Assembly (NCBI GenBank): GCA_900547965.1
Contig: URJE01000044.1
Coordinates: 1-13,322, forward strand
DNA length: 13,322 nucleotides
Origin: an uncultured Eggerthella sp.
GTDB lineage: Bacteria; Actinomycetota; Coriobacteriia; Coriobacteriales; Eggerthellaceae
Direction: 5' to 3'
Shown: positions 1-6,205 of the stretch, in pieces
Layout of the letters: every line of letters begins with the position of its first letter
How positions within the stretch are numbered: position 1 is the first letter of the stretch
Made by a program: the position numbers and the translations under genes
The notes under the pieces: generated by a model
Seen by the model: only the letters and a program-made list of their open reading frames with translations
Database searches by the model: none
Told to the model about the DNA's origin: nothing

Positions 1-540
1 GTTGTGGCGGCCGTTCATTCGGGCGGCGGCCTGCACTTGCTTGCTGCGCTGGTGTACAGCATCTTCATGCTGCTGGAATATGTGATGTCAACGCTGTATC
101 ACGCCATTGCGGTCGAAAAGGCCAAGCGCGTGTTCAAGGTGCTTGACCACAGCTTCATCTACCTGTTTATTGCGGCTTCGTATAGCCCGTATTGCCTGGT
201 AACCTTGGTTGATTACCATGGCGTTGCCCTGTTTGTCTTTGTTTGGGCGGTTGCTATTATCGGCGTAATTGCAGAATCGTTCTGGGTGTTCCGTCCTCGT
301 TGGATCTCGGCGGTGCTGTATCTGTGCTTGGGCTGGTCGGTTGTATTCTTTATTCCGCAGCTGTGGGCGCTGCTTCCCGCACCAGGCTTCTGGCTTTTGC
401 TTGCGGGCGGGCTCTGCTATTCCATTGGATGCATCTTCTACGTTCTGAAGAAGATCCCCTATATGCATTCCATCTTCCATGTGTGGATCCTTGCCGGTTC
501 GGTGTGCCAGTTCCTTTCCATCTGCCTGTTTGTTTTGTAG
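1..540 (+). CDS. Hemolysin III / PAQR-family membrane protein, 5' end missing
   Basis: This is the C-terminal part of a hemolysin III (YqfA/YplQ, PAQR-like) protein; the reading frame is open to the first base, so the true start lies upstream. About 179 residues are present, against roughly 210-220 for the family. Numbering from the GTG at position 4, the family's metal-site residues are present: a His in STLYHA (about residue 33) and an HxxxH pair in HSIFH (about 155 and 159). The DHSFIYLFIAASYSP block is also typical. The chain is almost wholly hydrophobic, with about six or seven membrane segments separated by short basic loops such as AVEKAKR. The family name comes from a Bacillus cereus haemolysin; most bacterial members have no proven lytic activity, and a hydrolase-like, metal-dependent membrane function is inferred from PAQR homology. 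No clear terminator follows it. Confidence 0.88.
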   Translation, partial: VVAAVHSGGGLHLLAALVYSIFMLLEYVMSTLYHAIAVEKAKRVFKVLDHSFIYLFIAASYSPYCLVTLVDYHGVALFVFVWAVAIIGVIAESFWVFRPRWISAVLYLCLGWSVVFFIPQLWALLPAPGFWLLLAGGLCYSIGCIFYVLKKIPYMHSIFHVWILAGSVCQFLSICLFVL

Positions 541-621
541 TTGTCCCCTTTAACATTTTTCTGACGAAGTAGTTACCTTGGCTTAGGGTGCTGTTAAATG
601 GGGAGTGTTGGAAGGAGCAGC

Positions 622-1560
622 GTGGCGAAGGACGAAAAGAAGGGGTATTCCCTGTTTAGCCAGCCAAAGTCTCGACCAGCGCTAACGCGCGGTGAAGACC
701 GGGTTATCGCTGGCGTCTGCTCGGGCATTGCTGAGCGCATCGATGCCGATGCGGTGTTGGTCCGCGTTACGGCCGTGGTGTTGCTCGTCTGCACCTTCGG
801 TTTGGTTGCCGTTCCCTATATTGCTTTTGCGGCGTTTCTTCCCGCTTCGAACGGGGAAGGCAAGCCCTTAAACGTCAGCCCGCTTGATGTGTGCTCCGAT
901 CGCTATCACCGTGTGGTTGAAGCGGGGGCGGCAAAGGTGGAAGCGCTGCGCAATTATGGCATCCACGCCGATGCGGGTCATATACCTCCTATGCCGCCCG
1001 CGTCTTCGGGGGTTTCTCGCCCTATGCCTTCAGTGCCCACGCAAAGCGTGGTAGTTGGCGATGGGAACAAAGCGCGCAAGCGCGCACCGGTGGTTTTGGC
1101 GTTGGTGACGTTAACCACGCTCTTCTTCGTATTTGTTGCCAACTACTGGGTTTCCCGCATCCCTGGAGTAAGTTTCTGGGGCTTCTGGCCGGTCCTGCTA
1201 ATCGTTGCGGGCACAACCCTTCTGGTATGTTTCGCGGACAAGGCCCCGTTGCGTCTTCGTCTGTGCGGTTTGGTTGTTTGCATCGAGCTCTGCATCGCCT
1301 TGCTGCCGTTTTCTCTGGGTATTTGCCCGCCTCACAGCTTAGGGCGACTCACTGATTTGTCTGCGTTGATATGGCTTTCGGTGGCAGCTTGTTTCATTAT
1401 TGCGTGTGCCTTTGACCGCATTGATTTCTTGGCTCTGGGCGTTGGCCTCATTGCAGTTTCTTTGGTGGTTTCGTACCTCGATATTGGTGTGTTCGACCGT
1501 TTGGTGGCATTTTCGTCATATTCTCACCACAATACTGCATTGTCGCTGCTCAGAAGCTGA
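622..1560 (+). CDS. PspC-domain multi-pass membrane protein
   Basis: The N-terminal third carries a PspC domain: an ALTRGEDRVIAGVCSGIAE block (about residues 21-40 from the GTG) followed by a VLVRVTAVVLLVCTFG membrane segment. PspC proteins sit in the inner membrane and are tied to envelope-stress sensing; in Gram-positives related domains occur in LiaF-like and kinase-associated proteins. After a linker of about 90 residues rich in Pro and Ala there are about five further hydrophobic segments, starting at VVLALVTLTTLFFVFVAN and ending near the C-terminus. I chose GTG 622 because GGAAGGAG (610-617) lies 4 bases upstream; the in-frame ATG at 598 would add eight residues but has only a weak SD. 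The domain is confident; the role of the C-terminal membrane bundle is unknown. The next gene has its own promoter, so operon linkage is uncertain. Confidence 0.82.
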   Translation: MAKDEKKGYSLFSQPKSRPALTRGEDRVIAGVCSGIAERIDADAVLVRVTAVVLLVCTFGLVAVPYIAFAAFLPASNGEGKPLNVSPLDVCSDRYHRVVEAGAAKVEALRNYGIHADAGHIPPMPPASSGVSRPMPSVPTQSVVVGDGNKARKRAPVVLALVTLTTLFFVFVANYWVSRIPGVSFWGFWPVLLIVAGTTLLVCFADKAPLRLRLCGLVVCIELCIALLPFSLGICPPHSLGRLTDLSALIWLSVAACFIIACAFDRIDFLALGVGLIAVSLVVSYLDIGVFDRLVAFSSYSHHNTALSLLRS

Positions 1561-1632
1561 TTTAGAACAAGTTCAGCGCTTCCAACGCAGGGTAGCTCCA
1601 GGTCTTTTGCGCCCGTTTGCCGATGGCCGGAT

Positions 1633-1661
1633 TTGGAGCCTTTCGCGTGGGCAGGTATAAT
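1633..1661 (+). promoter_or_regulatory. Sigma-70-type promoter for the RlpA-like gene
   Basis: TTGGAG (1633-1638), a 17-base spacer and a perfect TATAAT (1656-1661). Expected transcription start is near 1668, giving a 5' leader of about 118 bases before TTG 1786. It overlaps an in-frame TTG at 1633 that could be mistaken for the gene start. Confidence 0.6.
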
Positions 1662-1785
1662 AGGCCTTGCACTTTTGTGTGCTTATTGCGGTCTGCCGGC
1701 TCTAATCTCGGCGGTTCTGCAAGCAAGAAGGCCCGCGCTCTTTGCTTCCCAAAGGGCAACGGCGAAGCTTCGGCATTGGAGTTTT

Positions 1786-2547
1786 TTGGCTAAAGCCAGC
1801 GTACATACCAAAAGAAGGGTTGCCCCGTTTTTCGTGGTTTGCCTCGTGCTTATCATGGCCATGACGGTGGTTGCCTTTTGCTCTGTCGGCCAGGCACAGG
1901 GTTCCAAACAGGAAGATTCTTCCACTCTTGGTTTGGGTTCCTCCCGTGCGCAGGCCGTAGATACTCAGCAGCTTTCTTCGGCGCAGCGCGCTTCCGGTGT
2001 GACCGATGCTTCTTCTAGCGTTGACGGGGTAACCGTCACTGAAGCAGCAGATGCTACGGAAGCAACCCAGCGCTCTATCACGGTTAAAGACCCCGACCCG
2101 GTCGTGGTACCTGTTGCGGTAGACGAAACCAACGCCTTGGCAAAGCAGAAGGCGAACGAGGTTTGCACGCTCGATCCGCTGCCTACTGCGCCCCGCGTTG
2201 CACCCGACGTTAACGATGGCACTTGGCAGAGCGGCGTTGCCTCGGCTTATTCCATCGAAACCAACGACGATGGTCAAGGCAACTTCGGCGTAACCAACAC
2301 TGCTTCGGGCATTGCGCTCACGCATCAGAGCGTTACGGTTGCCGTTCCTGAAGACAAGTCTTATCTGGTTGGTAGCATTTGCGAGATTTGCTACAACGGC
2401 AAGGTTGTTATTGCTACGGTTACCGATACTGGTGGTTTTGCTAAGTACGGTCGTGCGCTCGACTTGGCGCCGGGCGTTTACAAAGCCTTCGGTGCTAGCA
2501 GCTACACCGACTGGGGCACGCGAAACGTGTACTACCGATTCATTTAA
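1786..2547 (+). CDS. Secreted RlpA-like / 3D-type double-psi beta-barrel protein
   Basis: From TTG 1786 the product is 253 residues. It begins with a Sec-type signal peptide: a basic n-region containing HTKRR, a hydrophobic core (APFFVVCLVLIMAM and onward) and a likely cleavage near GQAQG. A Ser/Thr/Val-rich, probably disordered linker runs to about residue 140. The last 109 residues form a double-psi beta-barrel domain of the RlpA/3D kind: GVASAYS at its start, then TASGIAL, YNGKVVIATVTDTGGF with Asp about 214, and RALDL with Asp about 226. Such domains act on or bind peptidoglycan in septal and cell-wall remodelling; lytic transglycosylase activity is known for Pseudomonas RlpA and is not assured here. 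TTG 1786 is preferred because GGAG (1778-1781) sits 4 bases upstream. An in-frame TTG at 1633 would add 51 residues that overlap the promoter. Confidence 0.75.
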   Translation: MAKASVHTKRRVAPFFVVCLVLIMAMTVVAFCSVGQAQGSKQEDSSTLGLGSSRAQAVDTQQLSSAQRASGVTDASSSVDGVTVTEAADATEATQRSITVKDPDPVVVPVAVDETNALAKQKANEVCTLDPLPTAPRVAPDVNDGTWQSGVASAYSIETNDDGQGNFGVTNTASGIALTHQSVTVAVPEDKSYLVGSICEICYNGKVVIATVTDTGGFAKYGRALDLAPGVYKAFGASSYTDWGTRNVYYRFI

Positions 2548-2552
2548 TGTTC

Positions 2553-2579
2553 AACGCCGGCCCGTGGGTCGGCGTTTTT
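2553..2579 (+). terminator. Intrinsic terminator after the RlpA-like gene
   Basis: AACGCCG.CCC pairs with GGG.CGGCGTT (2553-2576), with one G-T pair and a tight loop, and ends in a run of five T. It starts 6 bases past the stop codon. Confidence 0.85.
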
Positions 2580-2622
2580 CGTTTCCTCGGCGTATGTTTT
2601 TGATCGTTGTAATGCGTGGGCT

Positions 2623-2651
2623 TTGAGTTGGGTCCTCTGATCTTCTAAACT
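2623..2651 (+). promoter_or_regulatory. Promoter for the trkA leader
   Basis: TTGAGT (2623-2628), a 17-base spacer and TAAACT (2646-2651), each matching four of six consensus bases. The expected start, about 2657-2659, coincides with the first base of a long stem (2657-2724), which supports both calls. Confidence 0.5.
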
Positions 2652-2656
2652 ATCCA

Positions 2657-2946
2657 GCAGAAGCGGCGGCAGCGGGAACGGTTGTTTTCGCAGTACGCCA
2701 TTCTACGGGGGCGCCGTCTTCTGCGTGCTGACGTACACGCTGGAAAGCGCTTGCCCCGAGAAACAAGGACAACTGAAATTTGCAATAGCTGTGCGCACCA
2801 TCCGCTTTTGGATGGGCAGGCGGGCCCGGGTGGTTGAGCCATGGCTCAACCCAAGGAGCATAACGTCTGTTCGCCCGTGAGGGGGTTCGCTCGGTTTCAC
2901 TGCGATTAAGATGGAGGCGCGGTGCGCATGAGGCGCCGCGATAGAT
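2657..2946 (+). promoter_or_regulatory. Probable structured 5' leader RNA of the trkA pair
   Basis: About 290 bases without a credible protein gene lie between the predicted start and the trkA GTG. Visible stems are: 2657-2668 with 2712-2724 (12 bp, one bulged T), 2723-2727 with 2736-2740 (5 bp, competing with the foot of the first), 2798-2803 with 2810-2815 (6 bp), 2832-2841 with 2842-2851 (perfect palindrome), and 2918-2925 with 2933-2940 (8 bp, one G-U) ending 6 bases before the start codon. I could not match it to motifs I remember for ydaO (c-di-AMP), M-box, T-box, cobalamin, RNase P, tmRNA or SRP RNA. It may be a riboswitch-like leader or a small RNA; this is inference. Confidence 0.45.
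2832..2851. repeat. Perfect 20-base palindrome
   Basis: GGTTGAGCCA followed directly by its exact reverse complement. In RNA it would give a hairpin of about 8 bp with a CATG loop; in DNA it has the form of an operator for a dimeric regulator. It lies inside the trkA leader. Confidence 0.75.
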
Positions 2947-3606
2947 GTGAGCGACATTATTATTGTGGGTTGCGGCCGTGTTGGTTCGCGTTTGGCCCTG
3001 ATGCTCTCCGAGCATGACAACAACGTATGCGTAATCGACCGCGACCCTTCGGCTTTCACCGCGCTGGGCCGCGACTTCAATGGCTCGACCTTTGTAGGCG
3101 TGGGCTATGACGAAGAGATTTTGGTGAATGCCGGCATCGAGGAATGCGACTTTGTGGCTGCGGTAACCCAGAGCGACAACGCGAACCTCATGGTGGTGGA
3201 AATTGCCCGACGTTTGTATGATGTGCCTCACGCAGTAGCGCGCTTGTACGACAGCAGCCACGAGCGAACCTACCTGCAGTTAGGCATCGACTATGTATGC
3301 GGCACCACGCTGGTTGCTGAGGAAATATTCTCGAAGGCTATATCGGGTATTGGCGACCATATTGCCACCTTCGGTGATTTCGAGGTGCTTCAGTTCGCCC
3401 TCAACCTTTCCGAAGTGGGGCAGAAGTCCATCAAGGTTGCCGACCTTGAAAGCCGCCATGGCATTCGCGTATGCGCCTTTGAGCGTGCCGATGGCACGGT
3501 AAGTTCCATCCCTTCGCCTTCGAGCATCTTGTATCACGGAGATGCGGTGCTCGCCGTGGTTTCTCATGCGATGCTTCCTGCTATCGCGAAGTACGCACAG
3601 GATTAG
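2947..3606 (+). CDS. TrkA-family potassium uptake regulatory subunit (first of two)
   Basis: A 219-residue cytoplasmic protein with an N-terminal RCK/TrkA-N Rossmann fold and a TrkA-C domain. It opens VSDIIIVGCGRVGSRLA, with GxGxxG at residues 8-13 and Asp31 at the end of the second strand (VIDRD), as in NAD(H)-binding TrkA proteins. FVAAVTQSDNANLM and DVPHAVARLYD are further TrkA-N blocks. The C-terminal part from about residue 140 resembles TrkA-C. Such subunits bind nucleotides and gate Trk/Ktr potassium transporters at the membrane; no membrane subunit is encoded here. GTG 2947 is the only sensible start, since a stop lies in frame at 2929, yet its SD is poor: GAGG at 2930-2933 is 13 bases away and partly within a hairpin. 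It probably shares an mRNA with the second copy, 9 bases downstream, resembling ceoB-ceoC. Confidence 0.92.
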   Translation: MSDIIIVGCGRVGSRLALMLSEHDNNVCVIDRDPSAFTALGRDFNGSTFVGVGYDEEILVNAGIEECDFVAAVTQSDNANLMVVEIARRLYDVPHAVARLYDSSHERTYLQLGIDYVCGTTLVAEEIFSKAISGIGDHIATFGDFEVLQFALNLSEVGQKSIKVADLESRHGIRVCAFERADGTVSSIPSPSSILYHGDAVLAVVSHAMLPAIAKYAQD

Positions 3607-3615
3607 GGGGTTGCG

Positions 3616-4287
3616 GTGTATATCGTTATTGTTGGCGGCGGCAAGCTTGGCGCATATCTTGCAGGCACCCTTCTGCGCGAAGACAACCAGGTTGCCTTGA
3701 TTGAAAAATGCGACGCGCAAGCCCGTCGTCTGGCGGAAGCCATTGATGGCTCTTGCCTGGTTATCAGCGGTGATGGCTGCTCGGCTTCCGTTCAGGAAGA
3801 TGCGGCTATGCAGTCGGCCGATGTGTTTGTGGCCGCAACTGGTCAGGACGAAGACAACCTGGCTGCGTGCGAAATTGCCTCGCGCGTGTTCGATGTACCG
3901 CGCTGCATCGCCCGCGTGAACAGCCCTAAGAACCTGCGAATCTTCCGCCGCATGGGCATTGAAAGCGTTTCTTCCACGGTAATGATCGCGAACATGATTC
4001 AGGAAGAAGCTATGCTTGGATCTATGGGCGTTGCCGTTTCGCTTTCCAGCGACCAGATTGGCTTGCTGGATATCAAAGTCCCCACCATGCGTTACCACGA
4101 CAACTACAAAGGCGTGCGTGCGCTCGACATTGAATTCGACGAAGGCATTCGCATAATTGCCGTTTCGCACCAAGACGATGTTGAGGTAGTGAACAGCGAA
4201 ACGCGCATTTTCCCAGGTGATCAGGTTATCGTTGCGGCGGACACCGATCTTCTGGCCCGTGCTCGCGAAATCGTGCGTTCGTTGTAA
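3616..4287 (+). CDS. TrkA-family potassium uptake regulatory subunit (second of two)
   Basis: A 223-residue TrkA-N plus TrkA-C protein, a diverged paralogue of the gene before it. It starts VYIVIVGGGKLGAYLAG (GxGxxG at 7-12), with Glu30 ending the second strand where the first copy has Asp31. DVFVAATGQDEDNLAACEIA and DVPRCIARVNSPKN match the same TrkA-N blocks, and a TrkA-C domain fills the last 80 residues (LLDIKVPTMRYHDNYKGVRA). GTG 3616 is set by AGGGGG (3605-3610) 5 bases upstream; this SD overlaps the stop of the first gene, so translational coupling is likely. Tandem TrkA-like pairs are known from Actinomycetota (CeoB/CeoC), where the two may form a mixed ring on the transporter; that assembly is inferred here. 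Confidence 0.92.
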   Translation: MYIVIVGGGKLGAYLAGTLLREDNQVALIEKCDAQARRLAEAIDGSCLVISGDGCSASVQEDAAMQSADVFVAATGQDEDNLAACEIASRVFDVPRCIARVNSPKNLRIFRRMGIESVSSTVMIANMIQEEAMLGSMGVAVSLSSDQIGLLDIKVPTMRYHDNYKGVRALDIEFDEGIRIIAVSHQDDVEVVNSETRIFPGDQVIVAADTDLLARAREIVRSL

Positions 4288-4318
4288 CGGTTGCCGTGGG
4301 CGTTCGCGTGTTTTATGT

Positions 4319-4327
4319 TGGTAGAAT
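4319..4327 (+). promoter_or_regulatory. Extended -10 promoter for purB
   Basis: TGGTAGAAT: a TGn element directly before TAGAAT (4322-4327), with no convincing -35. Expected start is near 4334. A small hairpin (TGCCT, loop GGTA, AGGCA; about 4342-4355) and a strong SD (GGGAGG, 4365-4370) follow. Confidence 0.45.
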
Positions 4328-4376
4328 ATGGTCTCAGTCAGTTGCCTGGTAAGGCATACGTATAGGGAGGAATCGA

Positions 4377-5720
4377 ATGATCGGTCGCTACACCCGCCCC
4401 GAAATGGGTGCAATTTGGGAGCTCCAGAACAAGTTCGAGATTTGGAAGGAAATCGAGGTTCTGGCATGCGAAGCCCAGGCCGAATTGGGCAAATCGGGCA
4501 TCACCAAGGAAGAGGCTGCTTGGATCCGCAAGCATGCAGACTTCACTGTTGAGCGCATTGACGAGATCGAAAAGGTTACCAACCACGATGTAATCGCCTT
4601 CACCACCAACATGGCGGAGTACATCGATGCCGACGTTCCCGAGGGCACCGAGCCTCCTAGCCGTTGGGTTCATTACGGTATGACTTCTTCCGATTTGGGC
4701 GATACGGCTCTTTCCTATCAGATTACCCAAGCGCTCGACATCATTTTGAAGGACGTTGCTCTGCTGGGTGAAACCTGCAAGCGCCGCGCTTTCGAATTCC
4801 AGGAAACCCTGTGCGTCGGCCGCACCCACGGTATCCATGCTGAGCCCATGACGTTCGGCATGAAGTTCGGCAGCTGGGCTTGGGCCCTGAAACGCGCTCA
4901 GACGCGTTTGCAGGAGGCTCGTAAGGTTGCAGCAACGGGCGCAATCAGCGGCGCTGTTGGAACCTACTCCAGCATCGACCCGTTCGTAGAGCAGTACGTC
5001 TGCGAAAAGCTGGGACTTACTCCCGATCCGCTTTCCACGCAGGTTCTCGCACGCGATCGCCATGCTCAGGTTATGACGGCGCTGGCTGTTACCGCTTCCA
5101 CGCTGGAGTCCATCGCCATGCAGGTGCGCCTGCTTCAGCAGTCTGACGTTATTGAGGCCGAAGAGCCGTTTGCCAAGGGTCAGAAGGGCTCTTCTGCTAT
5201 GCCCCATAAGCGCAATCCCATCACTGCAGAGCGTGTATGCGGCCTTTCCCGTGTGGTTAAGTCCAACGCGCAGGTAGCGCTTGACGACGTTGCCCTGTGG
5301 TACGAGCGCGACATCAGCCACTCCGGTGCAGAGCGCGTTGCCATGGCGGATAGCTTCATCGCGCTTGACTATATGTTCGGCAAGATGCAGTGGATGCTTG
5401 ACGGTTTGCAGACCTATCCTGCCAAGATGGAACACAACCTGTGGCGCACCAAGGGCCTTATCTTCTCTTCGAAGGTGCTGCTTGCCCTGGTCCAGACCGG
5501 CATCACGCGCGAAGACGCATACGTTATTGTTCAGCGTAACGCCATGAAGGTATGGGCAGATATCCAGAACGCTGTCGACGGTCCTACCTACCGCGAGAAT
5601 TTGGAAGCCGACCCCGAGGCCAAGCTTTCCAAGGAAACGCTTGACGAGATCTTTGATCCGTGGGACTTCCTTACGCGCAAAGATGTGGTATTCGATCGCC
5701 TGAAGGAACTTGAGTTCTAA
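4377..5720 (+). CDS. purB: Adenylosuccinate lyase
   Basis: A 447-residue member of the fumarase/aspartase superfamily. It cleaves SAICAR to AICAR and adenylosuccinate to AMP, both with release of fumarate, in cytoplasmic purine synthesis. Signature blocks appear in the right order: TSSDLGDTA (about 100-108), GRTHGIHAEP with the catalytic His (about 148-157), and the superfamily loop GSSAMPHKRNP (about 271-281), which carries the catalytic Ser. The C-terminal helical part, with RNAMKVWADIQ near 390, is normal and the length fits the Bacillus-type enzyme (about 430-450). ATG 4377 has GGAGG 6 bases upstream. The gene has its own promoter and a strong terminator, so it is probably monocistronic. 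purC lies 5 kb further on. Confidence 0.97.
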   Translation: MIGRYTRPEMGAIWELQNKFEIWKEIEVLACEAQAELGKSGITKEEAAWIRKHADFTVERIDEIEKVTNHDVIAFTTNMAEYIDADVPEGTEPPSRWVHYGMTSSDLGDTALSYQITQALDIILKDVALLGETCKRRAFEFQETLCVGRTHGIHAEPMTFGMKFGSWAWALKRAQTRLQEARKVAATGAISGAVGTYSSIDPFVEQYVCEKLGLTPDPLSTQVLARDRHAQVMTALAVTASTLESIAMQVRLLQQSDVIEAEEPFAKGQKGSSAMPHKRNPITAERVCGLSRVVKSNAQVALDDVALWYERDISHSGAERVAMADSFIALDYMFGKMQWMLDGLQTYPAKMEHNLWRTKGLIFSSKVLLALVQTGITREDAYVIVQRNAMKVWADIQNAVDGPTYRENLEADPEAKLSKETLDEIFDPWDFLTRKDVVFDRLKELEF

Positions 5721-5745
5721 AGTAGGCGCAATATCGTTCGAAAAC

Positions 5746-5787
5746 AAAGCGAGGGCATCCGAAGCTGGGTGCTCTCGCTTTTGCTTT
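5746..5787 (+). terminator. Intrinsic terminator of purB
   Basis: AAAGCGAG (5746-5753) pairs with CTCGCTTT (5774-5781), with further pairs between GGCA.CC and GG.TGC inside, followed by TTTTGCTTTTCTT. Confidence 0.85.
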
Positions 5788-5817
5788 TCTTGCAACGTTG
5801 CAGCGGGGTGCTTTTGC

Positions 5818-5922
5818 GATGTCGCAGCGGACCGCCTCGCGGGACAGCCTCCCAATGCCGCAGCGGACCGCCTCGCGGGACAGCCCCCCAATGTCGCAGC
5901 AGACCGCCTTGCGGGACAGCCC
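5818..5922. repeat. Tandem repeat, about three copies of a 36-base unit
   Basis: Units start at 5818, 5854 and 5890; the last is cut to about 33 bases. Each contains CGCAGCGGACCGCCTCGCGG or a near variant, with a small internal hairpin (CCGC, 3-base loop, GCGG) kept in all three. They translate as a 12-residue repeat, but no start site, SD or family supports coding. The block abuts the left end of the element at 5930. A perfect 12-base palindrome (TGCAACGTTGCA, 5791-5802) lies just upstream. Confidence 0.8.
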
Positions 5923-5929
5923 AAGAGGC

Positions 5930-6118
5930 CCAGAAACAAAAAATCGGCTCGCAGTGCAACTTTTTTGCGATTACGGATTGTTTAGAGATTCCCAATTGCG
6001 AATCCAGCCGCAAAATCAAGGTAATTGGCTGTACTGCGGTCCGATTTTGCTTTTTGGAAACGGAAAATCGTCCGCAATCGCAAAAAAGTTGCAAAAATGT
6101 CGGGATTTTTGTTTTTGC
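5930..6118 (+). mobile_element. MITE-like non-coding repeat element, copy A
   Basis: A 189-base element bounded by 43-base imperfect terminal inverted repeats: 5930-5972 (starting CCAGAAACAAAAAATCGG) and 6076-6118 (ending GGGATTTTTGTTTTTGC). Their inner 18 bases, TGCAACTTTTTTGCGATT and its complement, match perfectly. The 103-base interior has CCAATT/AATTGG and CGATTTT/AAAATCG stems, so the whole could fold into one branched hairpin. A homologous copy in reverse orientation lies at 13111-13301. There is no transposase gene, and I did not identify a target-site duplication. It fills the gap between the convergent purB and minus-strand genes and may also act as a bidirectional terminator. Calling it mobile is inference from the inverted ends and the second copy. 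Confidence 0.7.
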
Positions 6119-6205
6119 AGCGGGCCGAACGCCGAAACGAGGCGGATTCCGCGAGAGGAACATGGGGTTGTCAGTTTAGGCGGCAGCGCGTCATTATCGG
6201 TGCTA

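Noticed and set aside
1562..1759. Minus-strand frame of 65 codons between the PspC and RlpA-like genes
   Set aside because: No SD, no family resemblance, and it overlaps a good plus-strand promoter.
2657..2946. Known RNA families (RNase P, tmRNA, SRP RNA, 6S, ydaO, M-box, T-box) for the trkA leader
   Set aside because: None of the core motifs I know for these families is visible by eye on the plus strand; a covariance search was not possible.
2650..3261. Minus-strand frame of about 200 codons across the trkA leader
   Set aside because: It overlaps the certain start of trkA, and its sequence is that of a structured RNA region read backwards.
3280..4467. Long minus-strand open frame opposite the trkA genes
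   Set aside because: Antisense to well-supported TrkA domains, with no SD or recognisable sequence.
5818..5922. CRISPR array
   Set aside because: The 36-base units are joined head to tail with no unique spacers between them and there are no cas genes.
4338..5939. Long open frame of 533 codons on the minus strand opposite purB
   Set aside because: It lies antisense to a certain purB gene, runs through its terminator and the 36-base repeats, and shows no family motifs.
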